From Mucilaginibacter sp. (GTDB taxonomy: Bacteria; Bacteroidota; Bacteroidia; Sphingobacteriales; Sphingobacteriaceae): a stretch of 19,524 bases of DNA. Under the pieces are notes generated by a model. It was given only the letters and a program-made list of their open reading frames with translations, did not search any database and was not told where the DNA came from. Positions 8,281 to 16,337 of this stretch are shown here, piece by piece; position 1 is the first letter of the stretch, and each line of letters starts with the position of its first letter. The position numbers were made by a program, and so were the translations under genes. The stretch covers positions 1-19,524 of the forward strand of contig JAICXZ010000002.1 of NCBI GenBank assembly GCA_025934475.1, read 5' to 3'.

Positions 8281-11200
8281 TTATCGTATTAAATGTATTG
8301 CTCCGGGACGTTTTGGTACCGAGTGATTATATGACATGCCCTTCCACTCCGTACCATCCGCAAAAGTTGCCGATGCCTGCCATACATATACGCCTTGTTG
8401 CGCTGGAAGGCCCTTAAACGTTCCGTCCCAGCCTTCAACCGGCGAGCCGTTGGCATCCAGTTTTGTTGTTTCCCAAACCAGTTCGCCAAAGTTGTTGAAT
8501 ATCTGCAGGTGGAATGATTTCATTTGTGTGCCTTTGGCTTTAAAGAGGTTTATGTCGCTATTGGTGCTGCTCGGCGTGAATGCATTAGGCAGGAACAGGT
8601 TGCCCAGGAATTTTACCACAACCGTTTTGGTAACCGATGCGGAGCAGCCACTGGCTGCATTGGTTGCGTACAATGTTACCGTAAACGGCGACTGTTCGTA
8701 ATTATATTGATGCTGGAAAGGTGCGTAGCCTGTGTCATGGCGCTCCTGCCCGTCGCCGAAAGCCCACAAATAACTTAGGGATGAGGCGGGTGTGTTGCCA
8801 TCATCCGGTGTTATATTGGTGAATATTACATCATAGTGCTCGTTGAGAGTATAGGTAAAATCCGGTTGGGGAATCGGGTAGACTGTAAATTCTTTCAAGG
8901 CGGAAACCGGTGCGTCGCCACAGCCATTGTTGCCTGCTGTTATAGAAACGTAATAAGTACCCGGTGCTGTTGGCGTGTAGCTGAAATCGCCGGAGCCGCC
9001 GGGAATAGTAGTTATCGGCTGCTGATTGGAATCATAAATGGTATAAGTGAATCGGTCACCGCCGGTTGAAATGTTCTGGAAAATAACTGGGCTGCCCAGG
9101 CACACATTGCGCTGATCGTTTTTAATCTGCACCATTGAAACCAGCGATGAAGGTGAGGCAGAGATAATAATTGGTGTCGATGTGCCTTTGTCGCCACACT
9201 GGTCTGTTGCCACAACGTATACCGTATAGTCTGTAACCTTTGTTGGGTTTACTGGCTGGAATGTTACATCACTCTTATCTGTTTTGGTGATATGCTGAAT
9301 GATATTTCCACCGCCGTCGGTTAAGTAAAAATCGTATTGGACATTATTGCCGGGTGATAAATTCTGAGCCGTCAGCGTAAACCCGCCACAGGCAGCCGTC
9401 TGGCTCGGGTTAATCACCGCAACCGGAACAGCCGGACTCACCTTAACTGTTGCGGTAAATGGCGTCTTCAAATCGCAATTGCTCACCGGTGTTAGGGTAA
9501 TGGTATAAGTCACTTCTTTACCATCAGGCGAAGGTGCAAAGGTATGAGGCGTTGGTGTAGTAGCCGGTGATGTTGAGCCGTCACCAAAATCCCATAAGTA
9601 ACTTCCGGTAGGAGCAGGGGTAGAAGTATTGGTAAAGGTAACCGTAGTTGGGCCACATCCCAGAACTTTATCCTGTGTAAAGCTCGCCGTAACATCCGCT
9701 GAAACAACAATATTTACTGAGGCTGTGGTATTTCCGCAAGGTGGCAAACCGCTTATTGTCCAGGTAAAGGTATAGGTATTACCTTTTACCAGGTTGTTTA
9801 CCTGCGTGTTTGGATTGCTGGGGGCAACGATAGTCGCGCCGGGTCCCGCAGTCTGGGTCCAAAGGCCTGTAAACTGTCCCGGATCGTTACCACTCAGTGT
9901 CGCAAACGTTGAATTGCAAACTGCCTGATCTTTGCCTGCATCGGCCTGTATGGGGGCTGGATTAACGGTAATTGTTGTCGCCGTTGACGGCAGCGGGTTA
10001 CATTTGCCGCTTTGAATTACAGCCCGGTATTGGGTTGTTTGTGTGAGGTTTGTATAATCCTGGGTAATGCTGACGTTTACAATTGGCTGCCAGCTAGTGC
10101 CGTTATCGACGGAAGATTCCCAGCGCAGAATATTGCCTTGCTGCCCCGAAAGAGTAATTTGTCCGCTATTGCCCGAAGAACAAACGGTTGCGTCGCCGGC
10201 GGTTGTTCCACCGATAGTAGGCAAGTCAACCTTAATGTTTACAGCATTGCTGCTGGGCGGACAGGTAGGTGTAGCCGTGATGGTCCACTGGAACTGGTAG
10301 AGATTACCCGGTACAAGGCCTGTAACCACGGCGTTAGGACTTGTATCATCCGAAAATTTCGCGCCAGCCGGCCCACTTACAATTGTCCATTTACCTGTTC
10401 CCGGAGCAGGGTTATTGCCTTGTAAGGTATAAGTGGTAGTCGCGCAGACCTCGTCATCTGGCCCCGGATTGGCCACGACTGGTAGCGGCTGCACAGTCAC
10501 AGAGGCAGTCACTGGTGTGCCGGGGCAAGAGCCATTATAAGGCGTAATGGTATAAGTTACGGTACCTGCGGCGCCACTATTATTGACCAATACATCCTGT
10601 ATGGCGTTGGTTTGCACGGCGTTGGCCTGATTGGTATTGCCGGAAATACCTGCGGTAGCCGTGCTCGTCCAGGTATAGCTGGTGTTGGGTATATTGGTCG
10701 TTAGAACGATATCAGCAGGCTGGTTACTACAGATTGGAGAGCTGGCTGCCGCTGCGGTGATTACCGGCAATGGATCAACGGTTACCGTGAGCGTAAATAC
10801 GTTGCCGGTACAATTGTTATTCTGTGGCGTAATCTTATACACCACTACTGCCGCTGTAGTCGGGCTGCTATCCGTAATAATATCATTTATCGTGCTGCCG
10901 CTTCCGGAAGCTGTGAATCCTGTTGCTGCACCCGATGTAACCGAGGCTGTCCATGTGAAATTATTTCCACCGCTGGTTGACGTGATATTGTAAGCGACCG
11001 GCTGCTTGGTACAAATAGTTTCAGCAGGCGGACTGGTTACATTATCGATCGGTGTAATGGTGATGGTAATATTACTGGCGATGATATTACAAGGAGATGG
11101 CAACGATGTATTTGCCTGCAAAGTAAGGGTAACCTGTCCGGCGGCAATCTCCGCCGCAGAGGGAGTATAGGTCGGGCTCAGTACATTACGGCTTGGATTG

Positions 11201-13197
11201 AAAGTTCCCGTTCCGCCAACCCAGGCCGAACTGGTTACTGTGCCGGTTATTTTACCAGCTAACGTCGCTACCGGGCTGCTCGCGCAAATGGTTTGATTGG
11301 GCCCGGCTGATACGGTCGGAGCCTGTACAAAGTTGATAGTTTGCGTTTTAGTTACCGTACCGCAGCTATTTGTTTCGGTTGCCTCAATAGTATAAGTGGC
11401 AAAGTCGGTAAATAATATCTGGGGATATTGGCTGTTTAGGGTTGTTCCCCCCTGAAAGGTAGATGCACCACCTGTTATCTTCCAGGTATAAGTGGTTGCC
11501 TGGGGCTGTGCAGTACCGATCATTGTAGTTTGGGTGGGGCCGGCGCTAGGGTCGAAAGTTAGTAGCTGATTGCTTCCGCAAAGTGTTGTGTTCGGCGATA
11601 GCGATACTGTAGGGACATCATTTACCGTAATAGTTTGCTGCCCGGAGGTAACAGTTCCGCAATTGCTGGAAGTAGCAATAGCCAGTTGAATTTGATACAA
11701 ACCAACAACCGGAAATACAAATTGCGGCGATTTACTATTAGCATTAGTACCGCCTGCGTAAGTCGCCGTGCCAGGCCCGGTCACTGTCCAGGTATACTGA
11801 TTAGTGGCTCCTGCACAGCCATTATCAACTATTGAAGTATTGTTTGGCGTTACCGGGCCGCCTTTGAGACATACCGTACCCGACGGCAGGCTAAAAATAG
11901 GCTGAGGTGGATTTTGAAGGCATATATCCTGGGAGACGTCGCTGGCAGTACATCCGCCATTACCATTTTGAAGGTGCAGCGTAATCACATGAGAGCCTGC
12001 CGGTGTAGTGGCGGGCAATGTGAAAGATTGGGTCAGTGTGTAATTCTGCGCCACCGGGACGCCATCAACCGACCACGTATATAAATTAGTGGTGGAAGGC
12101 TGGCAAGTGTTGGGATCTATACCCGGATCGGATTGATTGGCGATGACAACCGGTGTGCCGGCACATGAGATTGGAGGTACGGTAAATTTGTTGGTTGGTG
12201 GCACTACCACTTTGGCGCTGTTACTTGGTGCAGCGCCAATATTTCCACAGAAAGCATTACTGGCCTGGAAAACCACGGCGTTGCCGCAAGATGCCTTGGT
12301 GAAAGTATGAGTAATCTGTGCGTTTAAGGCCTGGATTTGGCACAATGTCAATACCGTAGCTGGCGAGCCATCGCCCCAGGTTATGGTGTAAATATTTCCC
12401 GGATAGTTGTATTGCAGACCTGTCGACGACGTAACGTCGAGGTTAATCGTAAGGCTGCCGGAGCCGTTGATCAAACAAACTGTCAAATTGCCTGTGGAAC
12501 CGATATTGGTATTGATCACGTTGTTGACTAACTGGTAATCGTAGGTGCCAACCACGCCGGCATTGGTTGCTTTTACCGAAACCGTATAATTTCCGGTATT
12601 GGCGTGAAAAGTATAACCTGCAACAGGAATAGCCACATTGCTGGCTTCGGCAGTTTTAGTCAGCTCGTTATAAAAGGTAGCTGTTGTTGCAGCGCCGGCT
12701 GTTGAATTATTGGTAAAGGTAAATTGGGCGTTCGCGCTTCCGTTACATTGCCCGTAAACTTCGGGGTAATTGGGATTAAGAACCTGTGATGTCGTCCCCG
12801 CTACTACACCGGTACCTGCGACAACGGTTATGGAACTATATACCGTGCTGGTTACAGCTGGTGCCGATGATTTGACCTCCAGTTTATAAGTACCTGGAAG
12901 TGTGCCCGCCGGTATTTTTCCATTGACAAATGTGGCATAAAAGCCGTTATAGGTGCCAATTGCGGTTCCGGGGACAAAATTGCCGGCAACATCCGACATA
13001 TAAAGGGTGTAAGTATTGTTTTGGGCGACGCAACCAGACGCATCATTTACAGTAATGGGAACAGCGATCGTAGAACCCGGGGCATAGGGACCGGCATCCG
13101 GAGTACCGACGGTAATTGTTTGGGCAAATGCGCCTATGACAATAAATAGGCAGAACAGAGACGTTAGAAGTATGCTTCTGGCGTAGATCTTAGACAT
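8281..13197 (-). CDS. Giant secreted PKD-domain adhesin with T9SS type B sorting domain (gliding-motility-associated C-terminal domain)
   Basis: A 1638-residue surface protein exported by the type IX system. The N-terminus is a signal peptide with likely cleavage after AFA at about residues 23-25. A long array of Ig-like and PKD units follows. PKD signatures are seen near residue 273 (TWGDGS), near 1200 (YLWDFGDGS) and near 1475 (YLWAFGDGQ). Two tandem PKD-like units lie at about 729-815 and 821-905, each ending in TVxPLPV. Two further related units start near 911 (DDEVCATT) and 1086 (DQAVCNST). The last 105 or so residues are the type B sorting domain: LFLPNAFTPSSTN, then FNNFGELVWE, GWDGTFKG, GVYVWQA and the terminal HLIR. 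Such proteins are adhesins, some linked to gliding. The PorP/SprF partner follows three bases downstream. No enzyme domain is visible. The binding target is unknown. Confidence 0.92.
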   Translation of the reverse strand: MSKIYARSILLTSLFCLFIVIGAFAQTITVGTPDAGPYAPGSTIAVPITVNDASGCVAQNNTYTLYMSDVAGNFVPGTAIGTYNGFYATFVNGKIPAGTLPGTYKLEVKSSAPAVTSTVYSSITVVAGTGVVAGTTSQVLNPNYPEVYGQCNGSANAQFTFTNNSTAGAATTATFYNELTKTAEASNVAIPVAGYTFHANTGNYTVSVKATNAGVVGTYDYQLVNNVINTNIGSTGNLTVCLINGSGSLTINLDVTSSTGLQYNYPGNIYTITWGDGSPATVLTLCQIQALNAQITHTFTKASCGNAVVFQASNAFCGNIGAAPSNSAKVVVPPTNKFTVPPISCAGTPVVIANQSDPGIDPNTCQPSTTNLYTWSVDGVPVAQNYTLTQSFTLPATTPAGSHVITLHLQNGNGGCTASDVSQDICLQNPPQPIFSLPSGTVCLKGGPVTPNNTSIVDNGCAGATNQYTWTVTGPGTATYAGGTNANSKSPQFVFPVVGLYQIQLAIATSSNCGTVTSGQQTITVNDVPTVSLSPNTTLCGSNQLLTFDPSAGPTQTTMIGTAQPQATTYTWKITGGASTFQGGTTLNSQYPQILFTDFATYTIEATETNSCGTVTKTQTINFVQAPTVSAGPNQTICASSPVATLAGKITGTVTSSAWVGGTGTFNPSRNVLSPTYTPSAAEIAAGQVTLTLQANTSLPSPCNIIASNITITITPIDNVTSPPAETICTKQPVAYNITSTSGGNNFTWTASVTSGAATGFTASGSGSTINDIITDSSPTTAAVVVYKITPQNNNCTGNVFTLTVTVDPLPVITAAAASSPICSNQPADIVLTTNIPNTSYTWTSTATAGISGNTNQANAVQTNAIQDVLVNNSGAAGTVTYTITPYNGSCPGTPVTASVTVQPLPVVANPGPDDEVCATTTYTLQGNNPAPGTGKWTIVSGPAGAKFSDDTSPNAVVTGLVPGNLYQFQWTITATPTCPPSSNAVNIKVDLPTIGGTTAGDATVCSSGNSGQITLSGQQGNILRWESSVDNGTSWQPIVNVSITQDYTNLTQTTQYRAVIQSGKCNPLPSTATTITVNPAPIQADAGKDQAVCNSTFATLSGNDPGQFTGLWTQTAGPGATIVAPSNPNTQVNNLVKGNTYTFTWTISGLPPCGNTTASVNIVVSADVTASFTQDKVLGCGPTTVTFTNTSTPAPTGSYLWDFGDGSTSPATTPTPHTFAPSPDGKEVTYTITLTPVSNCDLKTPFTATVKVSPAVPVAVINPSQTAACGGFTLTAQNLSPGNNVQYDFYLTDGGGNIIQHITKTDKSDVTFQPVNPTKVTDYTVYVVATDQCGDKGTSTPIIISASPSSLVSMVQIKNDQRNVCLGSPVIFQNISTGGDRFTYTIYDSNQQPITTIPGGSGDFSYTPTAPGTYYVSITAGNNGCGDAPVSALKEFTVYPIPQPDFTYTLNEHYDVIFTNITPDDGNTPASSLSYLWAFGDGQERHDTGYAPFQHQYNYEQSPFTVTLYATNAASGCSASVTKTVVVKFLGNLFLPNAFTPSSTNSDINLFKAKGTQMKSFHLQIFNNFGELVWETTKLDANGSPVEGWDGTFKGLPAQQGVYVWQASATFADGTEWKGMSYNHSVPKRPGAIHLIR

Positions 13198-13478
13198 TAA
13201 TACCCAACTTTTGCAATAAATAGTTTACCCAATCCATCTTGCTTAAAGCACCGTTAGAAATTTTTACCGTGTACTAAACCACAAGAATTCTCCCTTTTTA
13301 CGAAAACTTGAAATCTGTTGTTGCAATTTTCGGCTCTGAAATGCTTTATTTTTTTTAAAATATGATGCTGTATTACAGTATCATAAGAGCCTGAGTTAAA
13401 GTTGCCGGGTAAGGGGAGTTTCGGTTCTCTTAACATGGTGATTTTCAGTGTGATTAGCAACGGTTTAGTGGAATTTTA
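13198..13478. other. 281-base intergenic region upstream of the adhesin operon
   Basis: No convincing gene is present; the 68-codon minus-strand frame here has low-complexity, non-family-like content. The region must hold the promoter of the adhesin operon, but I find no clean TAnnTTTG box on the minus strand. It contains a palindrome at 13362-13384, and a GGCTCT/AGAGCC pair (13332-13337 and 13386-13391) encloses that palindrome. Confidence 0.5.
13362..13384. repeat. 23-base near-perfect palindrome upstream of the adhesin operon
   Basis: ATGATGCTGTA and TACAGTATCAT flank a central T; the arms match in 10 of 11 positions and the mismatch would be a G-T wobble in RNA. No proper T-run follows on the minus strand, so it is a poor terminator for the SpmA/SpmB-like gene. 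A protein-binding site or a leader stem for the adhesin transcript is as likely. Confidence 0.5.
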
Positions 13479-14717
13479 TTAACCAAAGAATAAATACGTG
13501 ACAAAGATGGCGGCGATGATTCCGGCCAGGTCTGCAAGCAGACCATAAGGGATGGCGTACCTGATCTTTTTGATACCAACGGAACCGAAGTATAATGCCA
13601 CGATATAGAACGTCGTATCAGCCGATCCATTAAACACGCATCCTAAACGGCCGGCAAAGCTGTCGGTTCCGTAAGTTTGCATGGTATTGATCATCATTGC
13701 TCTCGATCCCGAGCCGCTTAACGGCTTCAGATAAGCTACCGGCATTGCATCGACAAAGCGGGTATCTAATCCGGCCTTGCTGACTGCCCATCGCAAACCG
13801 TCATTCATGTAGCCGAGCGCCCCGCAACTTTTAAATACTGCGATACCCACCAGCATGCCGACCAAATAAGGGATGATTTTGACACACGTTTCAAAACCCG
13901 ATTTGGCGCCGTCAATAAATGCTTCAAAAACATTGATCTTTTTGATAAGGCCCCCGAAAACAAAAGCAACCGGTATGGATAAGAGCAGGAAATTACTTAC
14001 CACTTTTGATACAGTGCTAATTTGCTCTTTGCTAAGGTAATGCGTCATGCCCCATACCATCAGGGTGATGATTAGTGTAATTCCACCAAGCCAGGCTATA
14101 ATGACGCCATCAAAAAGTTTGATCTTTTGTTTGATAGCTACTGCGATCATGCCTACAACAGCCGAAGCATAGGTGGCGATAATGCAGGGTATAAATATGT
14201 CCGTAGGATCTTTGGCGTGAAGAATTGCGCGTTGCGCAATAATGGTTACCGGCAATAACTGCATCCCCGAGGTAAGCAGTACCAGGAACATGATCTGGGC
14301 GTTTGAGGCCTCTTCCTTATTCGGATTTACCTCCTGCATGCTGTCCATGGCTTTCAGGCCCAGGGGGGTAGCAGCATTCAGCAGGCCAAGGAGGTTGGCT
14401 GAAAAGCTCATCAATATATTGCCGTGAGCAGGGTGGTCGGCGGGTATTTCGGGGAATATTCTTCTAAAAAAAGGTCCAACAATGCGTGAAAGAAACCGGA
14501 TGGCCCCGGCTTTCTCGCCAATGTTCATGACGCCCAGCCAAAATGCCATGTAGCCAATCAGCGGTAAAGCAATGTCCATTACCGCCGATTGCGATGAACT
14601 AAAGAGGCTGTCTACAACAACCTTAAACGAGTCGGTGTCGCCCAAAAATATCAGCTTCACCAGCGCGATCACAAAAGCGATGAGGAAGAATGCGATCCAA
14701 ATGTAATTAAGGGCCAT
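13479..14717 (-). CDS. Fused SpmA-SpmB-like membrane protein (nucleoside-recognition/Gate domains)
   Basis: Polytopic inner-membrane protein of 412 residues. Residues about 1-200 match spore maturation protein A: the family motifs ANLLGLLNAATPLGLKAM and LLTSGMQLLPVT are present. About 210-412 match SpmB: GAKSGFETCVKIIPYLVGML, then YLKPLSGSGSRAMM and NGSADTTFYIVALYFGSVGI. In Firmicutes these are two separate genes of about 180-196 codons each; a single fused gene is the usual Bacteroidota form. The Gate (nucleoside-recognition) domain is shared with nucleoside and ferrous-iron transporters, so a transport role is plausible, but substrate and function outside spores are unknown and this lineage does not sporulate. 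It is divergent from the DinB gene (64 bases between starts) and separated from the adhesin operon by 281 bases. Confidence 0.9.
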   Translation of the reverse strand: MALNYIWIAFFLIAFVIALVKLIFLGDTDSFKVVVDSLFSSSQSAVMDIALPLIGYMAFWLGVMNIGEKAGAIRFLSRIVGPFFRRIFPEIPADHPAHGNILMSFSANLLGLLNAATPLGLKAMDSMQEVNPNKEEASNAQIMFLVLLTSGMQLLPVTIIAQRAILHAKDPTDIFIPCIIATYASAVVGMIAVAIKQKIKLFDGVIIAWLGGITLIITLMVWGMTHYLSKEQISTVSKVVSNFLLLSIPVAFVFGGLIKKINVFEAFIDGAKSGFETCVKIIPYLVGMLVGIAVFKSCGALGYMNDGLRWAVSKAGLDTRFVDAMPVAYLKPLSGSGSRAMMINTMQTYGTDSFAGRLGCVFNGSADTTFYIVALYFGSVGIKKIRYAIPYGLLADLAGIIAAIFVTYLFFG

Positions 14718-14731
14718 ATCTAGTTCAGGGC

Positions 14732-14762
14732 TTGAAGGTAGTGCAAATCATCACTATCTTTA
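14732..14762 (+). promoter_or_regulatory. Putative promoter of the DinB-DUF3052 pair
   Basis: TTG at 14732-14734 and TATCTTTA at 14755-14762 fit the Bacteroidota -33 and TAnnTTTG elements (one mismatch, in the last base of the -7 box) with a 20-base spacer. It lies 20 bases before the ATG at 14782, in the short divergent gap with the SpmA/SpmB-like gene. Confidence 0.4.
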
Positions 14763-14781
14763 GGTCAAACTTTTCCATATC

Positions 14782-15222
14782 ATGCCTCAATTTGTTGATA
14801 ACCTTACGCCTTGTATAGATAACTTTTTACAACATGTTCATAGCAAGCAGGTTGACTGGGAAAGTAAGCCGGCGCCAAATAAATGGTCGAATAAGGAAAT
14901 TATAGGGCATTTGTGCGACAGCGCCATGATAAACCTGCAAAGATTTATCCGCTGTACCTATGAGGAGAACTTTAAACTGGTCTATCACCAGGATGAATGG
15001 GTCACTGTTCAGCATTACCAGGAAATGAAAATGGAGAATTTATTAGAATTATGGCGTCTGTTAAATTCGCAAATCGCAAGCGTATTATCCCAATATCCGG
15101 AAGACCGCTGGATAGTAAAATGTGATAACGGACGAAATGCGATAGCATTAAACACAGTTGAATTCCTCGCACAGGATTACGTGGATCATCTTCAACATCA
15201 TCTTAATCAAATAAGACTATGA
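14782..15222 (+). CDS. DinB-family four-helix protein
   Basis: A 146-residue DinB/YfiT-type protein. These are four-helix bundles with a metal site formed by three His residues, and many act as thiol-linked or metal-dependent transferases. Candidate ligands are His43 in the motif KWSNKEIIGHLCDSA and His136 and His140 in YVDHLQHHLNQI. The segment after the first His (NLQRF) is also typical. There is no signal peptide, so it should be cytoplasmic. Its stop overlaps the start of the next gene (ATGA at 15219-15222), which implies translational coupling with the DUF3052 protein. The exact reaction cannot be told from the sequence. Confidence 0.88.
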   Translation: MPQFVDNLTPCIDNFLQHVHSKQVDWESKPAPNKWSNKEIIGHLCDSAMINLQRFIRCTYEENFKLVYHQDEWVTVQHYQEMKMENLLELWRLLNSQIASVLSQYPEDRWIVKCDNGRNAIALNTVEFLAQDYVDHLQHHLNQIRL

Positions 15223-15635
15223 TGGCGACTGCAGGATATTCAGGAACGCCTCTCGCCAAAAAGCTTGGCATTAAAGACGGCCTTCACATCAAATTGATCA
15301 ATGCTCCGGATCATTACCTTTCTTTATTTACCGATCTGCCGCCAAATTTGCGCTTTGACGACGCGGGCGACTGTGCGATCGACTTTATTCATTTCTTTTC
15401 GAAAAGTGCACCGGAATATAAAGCCCTGCTTCCTAAATTGAAGGAGCAGATCAAATCGAATGGCATGATATGGATATCATGGCCCAAAAAGGCTTCTAAA
15501 GTTCCAACTGATATAAATGAAGACATCATCCGCAACTACGCCATCGAAATTGGCCTTGTAGATATTAAGGTTTGTGCCGTTGATGAAACATGGTCGGCGT
15601 TGAAACTGGTGGTGCCGGTTCAAGACAGGTGTTGA
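15219..15635 (+). CDS. DUF3052-family protein
   Basis: A 138-residue cytoplasmic protein matching the DUF3052 family, whose function is unsettled. Recognisable features are the opening GYSGTPLAKKLGIK, the hydrophobic GMIWISWPKKASK near residues 82-94 followed by DINEDIIRNYAIEIGLVD, and the closing CAVDETWSALKLVVP. The start overlaps the DinB stop by four bases; a second in-frame ATG lies directly after the first. The C-terminus is at the normal family position, but the stop codon (15633-15635) lies inside the first unit of an octamer repeat array, so the repeat supplied the last codons and the stop. That suggests the repeat invaded the 3' end without destroying the gene. Confidence 0.85.
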   Translation: MMATAGYSGTPLAKKLGIKDGLHIKLINAPDHYLSLFTDLPPNLRFDDAGDCAIDFIHFFSKSAPEYKALLPKLKEQIKSNGMIWISWPKKASKVPTDINEDIIRNYAIEIGLVDIKVCAVDETWSALKLVVPVQDRC

Positions 15636-15666
15636 AAAGTTGGAAAGTTGTAAAGTTAAAAGGTTA
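15631..15666 (+). repeat. Octamer tandem repeat array (consensus GTTGnAAA), left copy
   Basis: Four successive 8-base units begin GTTGAAAA and GTTGGAAA, each starting GTT, and a partial GTTA closes the array. It begins in the last codons of the DUF3052 gene and provides its stop. A matching array in the opposite orientation lies at 15937-15972. Confidence 0.75.
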
Positions 15667-15764
15667 CATGCAGCAAGGTAGTGCTCAATTAACCGTGTCA
15701 TTTATTAGCCTGTTAACTTGTAAATTATTCGGATCAAAAGATTTTAGTTCGGTACACTAAGTGT

Positions 15765-15875
15765 TCATGCCTGCACGCCCGCCACCCCCTGTTTTTCCAT
15801 AAATTGCTGATAAACAGCTTTCCCAAAATTCGAAATGTGCAAAATCGATGCAAAACCCCCTATTTTCGTGAACAT
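15765..15875 (-). CDS. Possible 36-residue ORF inside the repeat-bounded region
   Basis: A short minus-strand frame starts ATG at 15875 and stops at 15765-15767. The peptide opens MFTKIGGFASILH and ends EKQGVAGVQA, with balanced, non-low-complexity content. I know no family for it. TGTTCATG (15762-15769) and CGTGAACA (15868-15875) bracket it as a 7/8 inverted repeat. It may be part of a dispersed repeat rather than an expressed gene; there is no promoter or ribosome-binding evidence. Confidence 0.2.
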   Translation of the reverse strand: MFTKIGGFASILHISNFGKAVYQQFMEKQGVAGVQA

Positions 15876-15883
15876 GGTTTTTC

Positions 15884-15918
15884 AGAGATTAGAGACTAGA
15901 GATTAAAGATTAGAGATT
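15884..15918 (+). repeat. Heptamer tandem repeat (AGAGATT), five units
   Basis: Five head-to-tail 7-base units run without gaps: three are exactly AGAGATT, and AGAGACT and AAAGATT each have one change. It sits between the two octamer arrays in non-coding DNA. Confidence 0.85.
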
Positions 15919-15936
15919 AATATGTCATGCCTGTAA

Positions 15937-15972
15937 TAACCTTCCAACTTTTCGACTTTACAACATTGCAAC
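15937..15972 (-). repeat. Octamer tandem repeat array (consensus GTTGnAAA), right copy, inverted
   Basis: Read on the minus strand, four 8-base units starting GTTGCAAT and GTTGTAAA are closed by GTTA, the same design as the array at 15631-15666. In matching register the two copies agree at 29 of 36 bases. It begins exactly at the last base of the stop codon that closes the decayed minus-strand gene. Confidence 0.75.
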
Positions 15973-16223
15973 TAAAATACCAAACCATCCTGTCTTACTT
16001 CAATATCAATATGTGAATCACCTGATTATTAATTACATGTCCGGTTATTGGTTCGGCCATTCTTTGTTTTTATCGTATAACCTTTTACCATCACAAACGT
16101 ATCAGTCTTTTGAAGGTTGTTGGTGACCATATACCTAAGGTCATCATACGACAGCGGGTGCTTCTGACCAAAGCATATTGCGCAAGAGAAGAGAGATATA
16201 AACAACAAAACCGGCTTTTACAT
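15972..16223 (-). pseudogene. Decayed gene for a small secreted protein
   Basis: Read from the ATG at 16223, codon 2 is TAA (16218-16220). After it the frame reads like a normal exported protein: a hydrophobic signal sequence (PVLLFISLFSCAIC), the typical cleavage context FGQ, then HPLSYDDLRYMVTNN and TDTFVMVKGYTIKTKNG. Two adjacent stops come at codons 65-66 (16026-16031). The same frame then resumes with HIDIEVRQDG before a final stop at 15972-15974, where the octamer repeat begins. A change of AAA to TAA at codon 2 would explain the first stop. I take this as the 5' part of a gene broken by two stop sites and cut at its 3' end by the repeat. The family is not one I can name. A chance reading is possible, but the signal peptide makes that less likely. 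Confidence 0.5.
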
Positions 16224-16337
16224 CAAAGCTAAAATTAGGAGAATTATTTACTAAACGTCACAATTATGTACCAATCGATGCAGCAGACACAGTATTCACG
16301 CGTAAAAGTTGTAAATTTGAAGCTTTTAAAAGACGAC

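Noticed and set aside
10012..10425. 137-codon plus-strand frame inside the adhesin gene
   Set aside because: It is antisense to well-supported PKD/Ig-like repeats and is explained by biased codon content on the opposite strand.
13254..13460. 68-codon minus-strand frame between the SpmA/SpmB-like and adhesin genes
   Set aside because: It runs through the palindrome, has no family resemblance and lacks a promoter or ribosome-binding context.
15631..15972. CRISPR array
   Set aside because: The repeats are 7-8 bases in direct tandem with no spacers, and there are no cas genes in the window.
16224..16337. SAM riboswitch or other metabolite riboswitch upstream of the OsmC-metZ genes
   Set aside because: Methionine genes in Bacteroidota can carry SAM riboswitches, but I see none of the conserved core elements or a long paired leader here or in 16767-16805.
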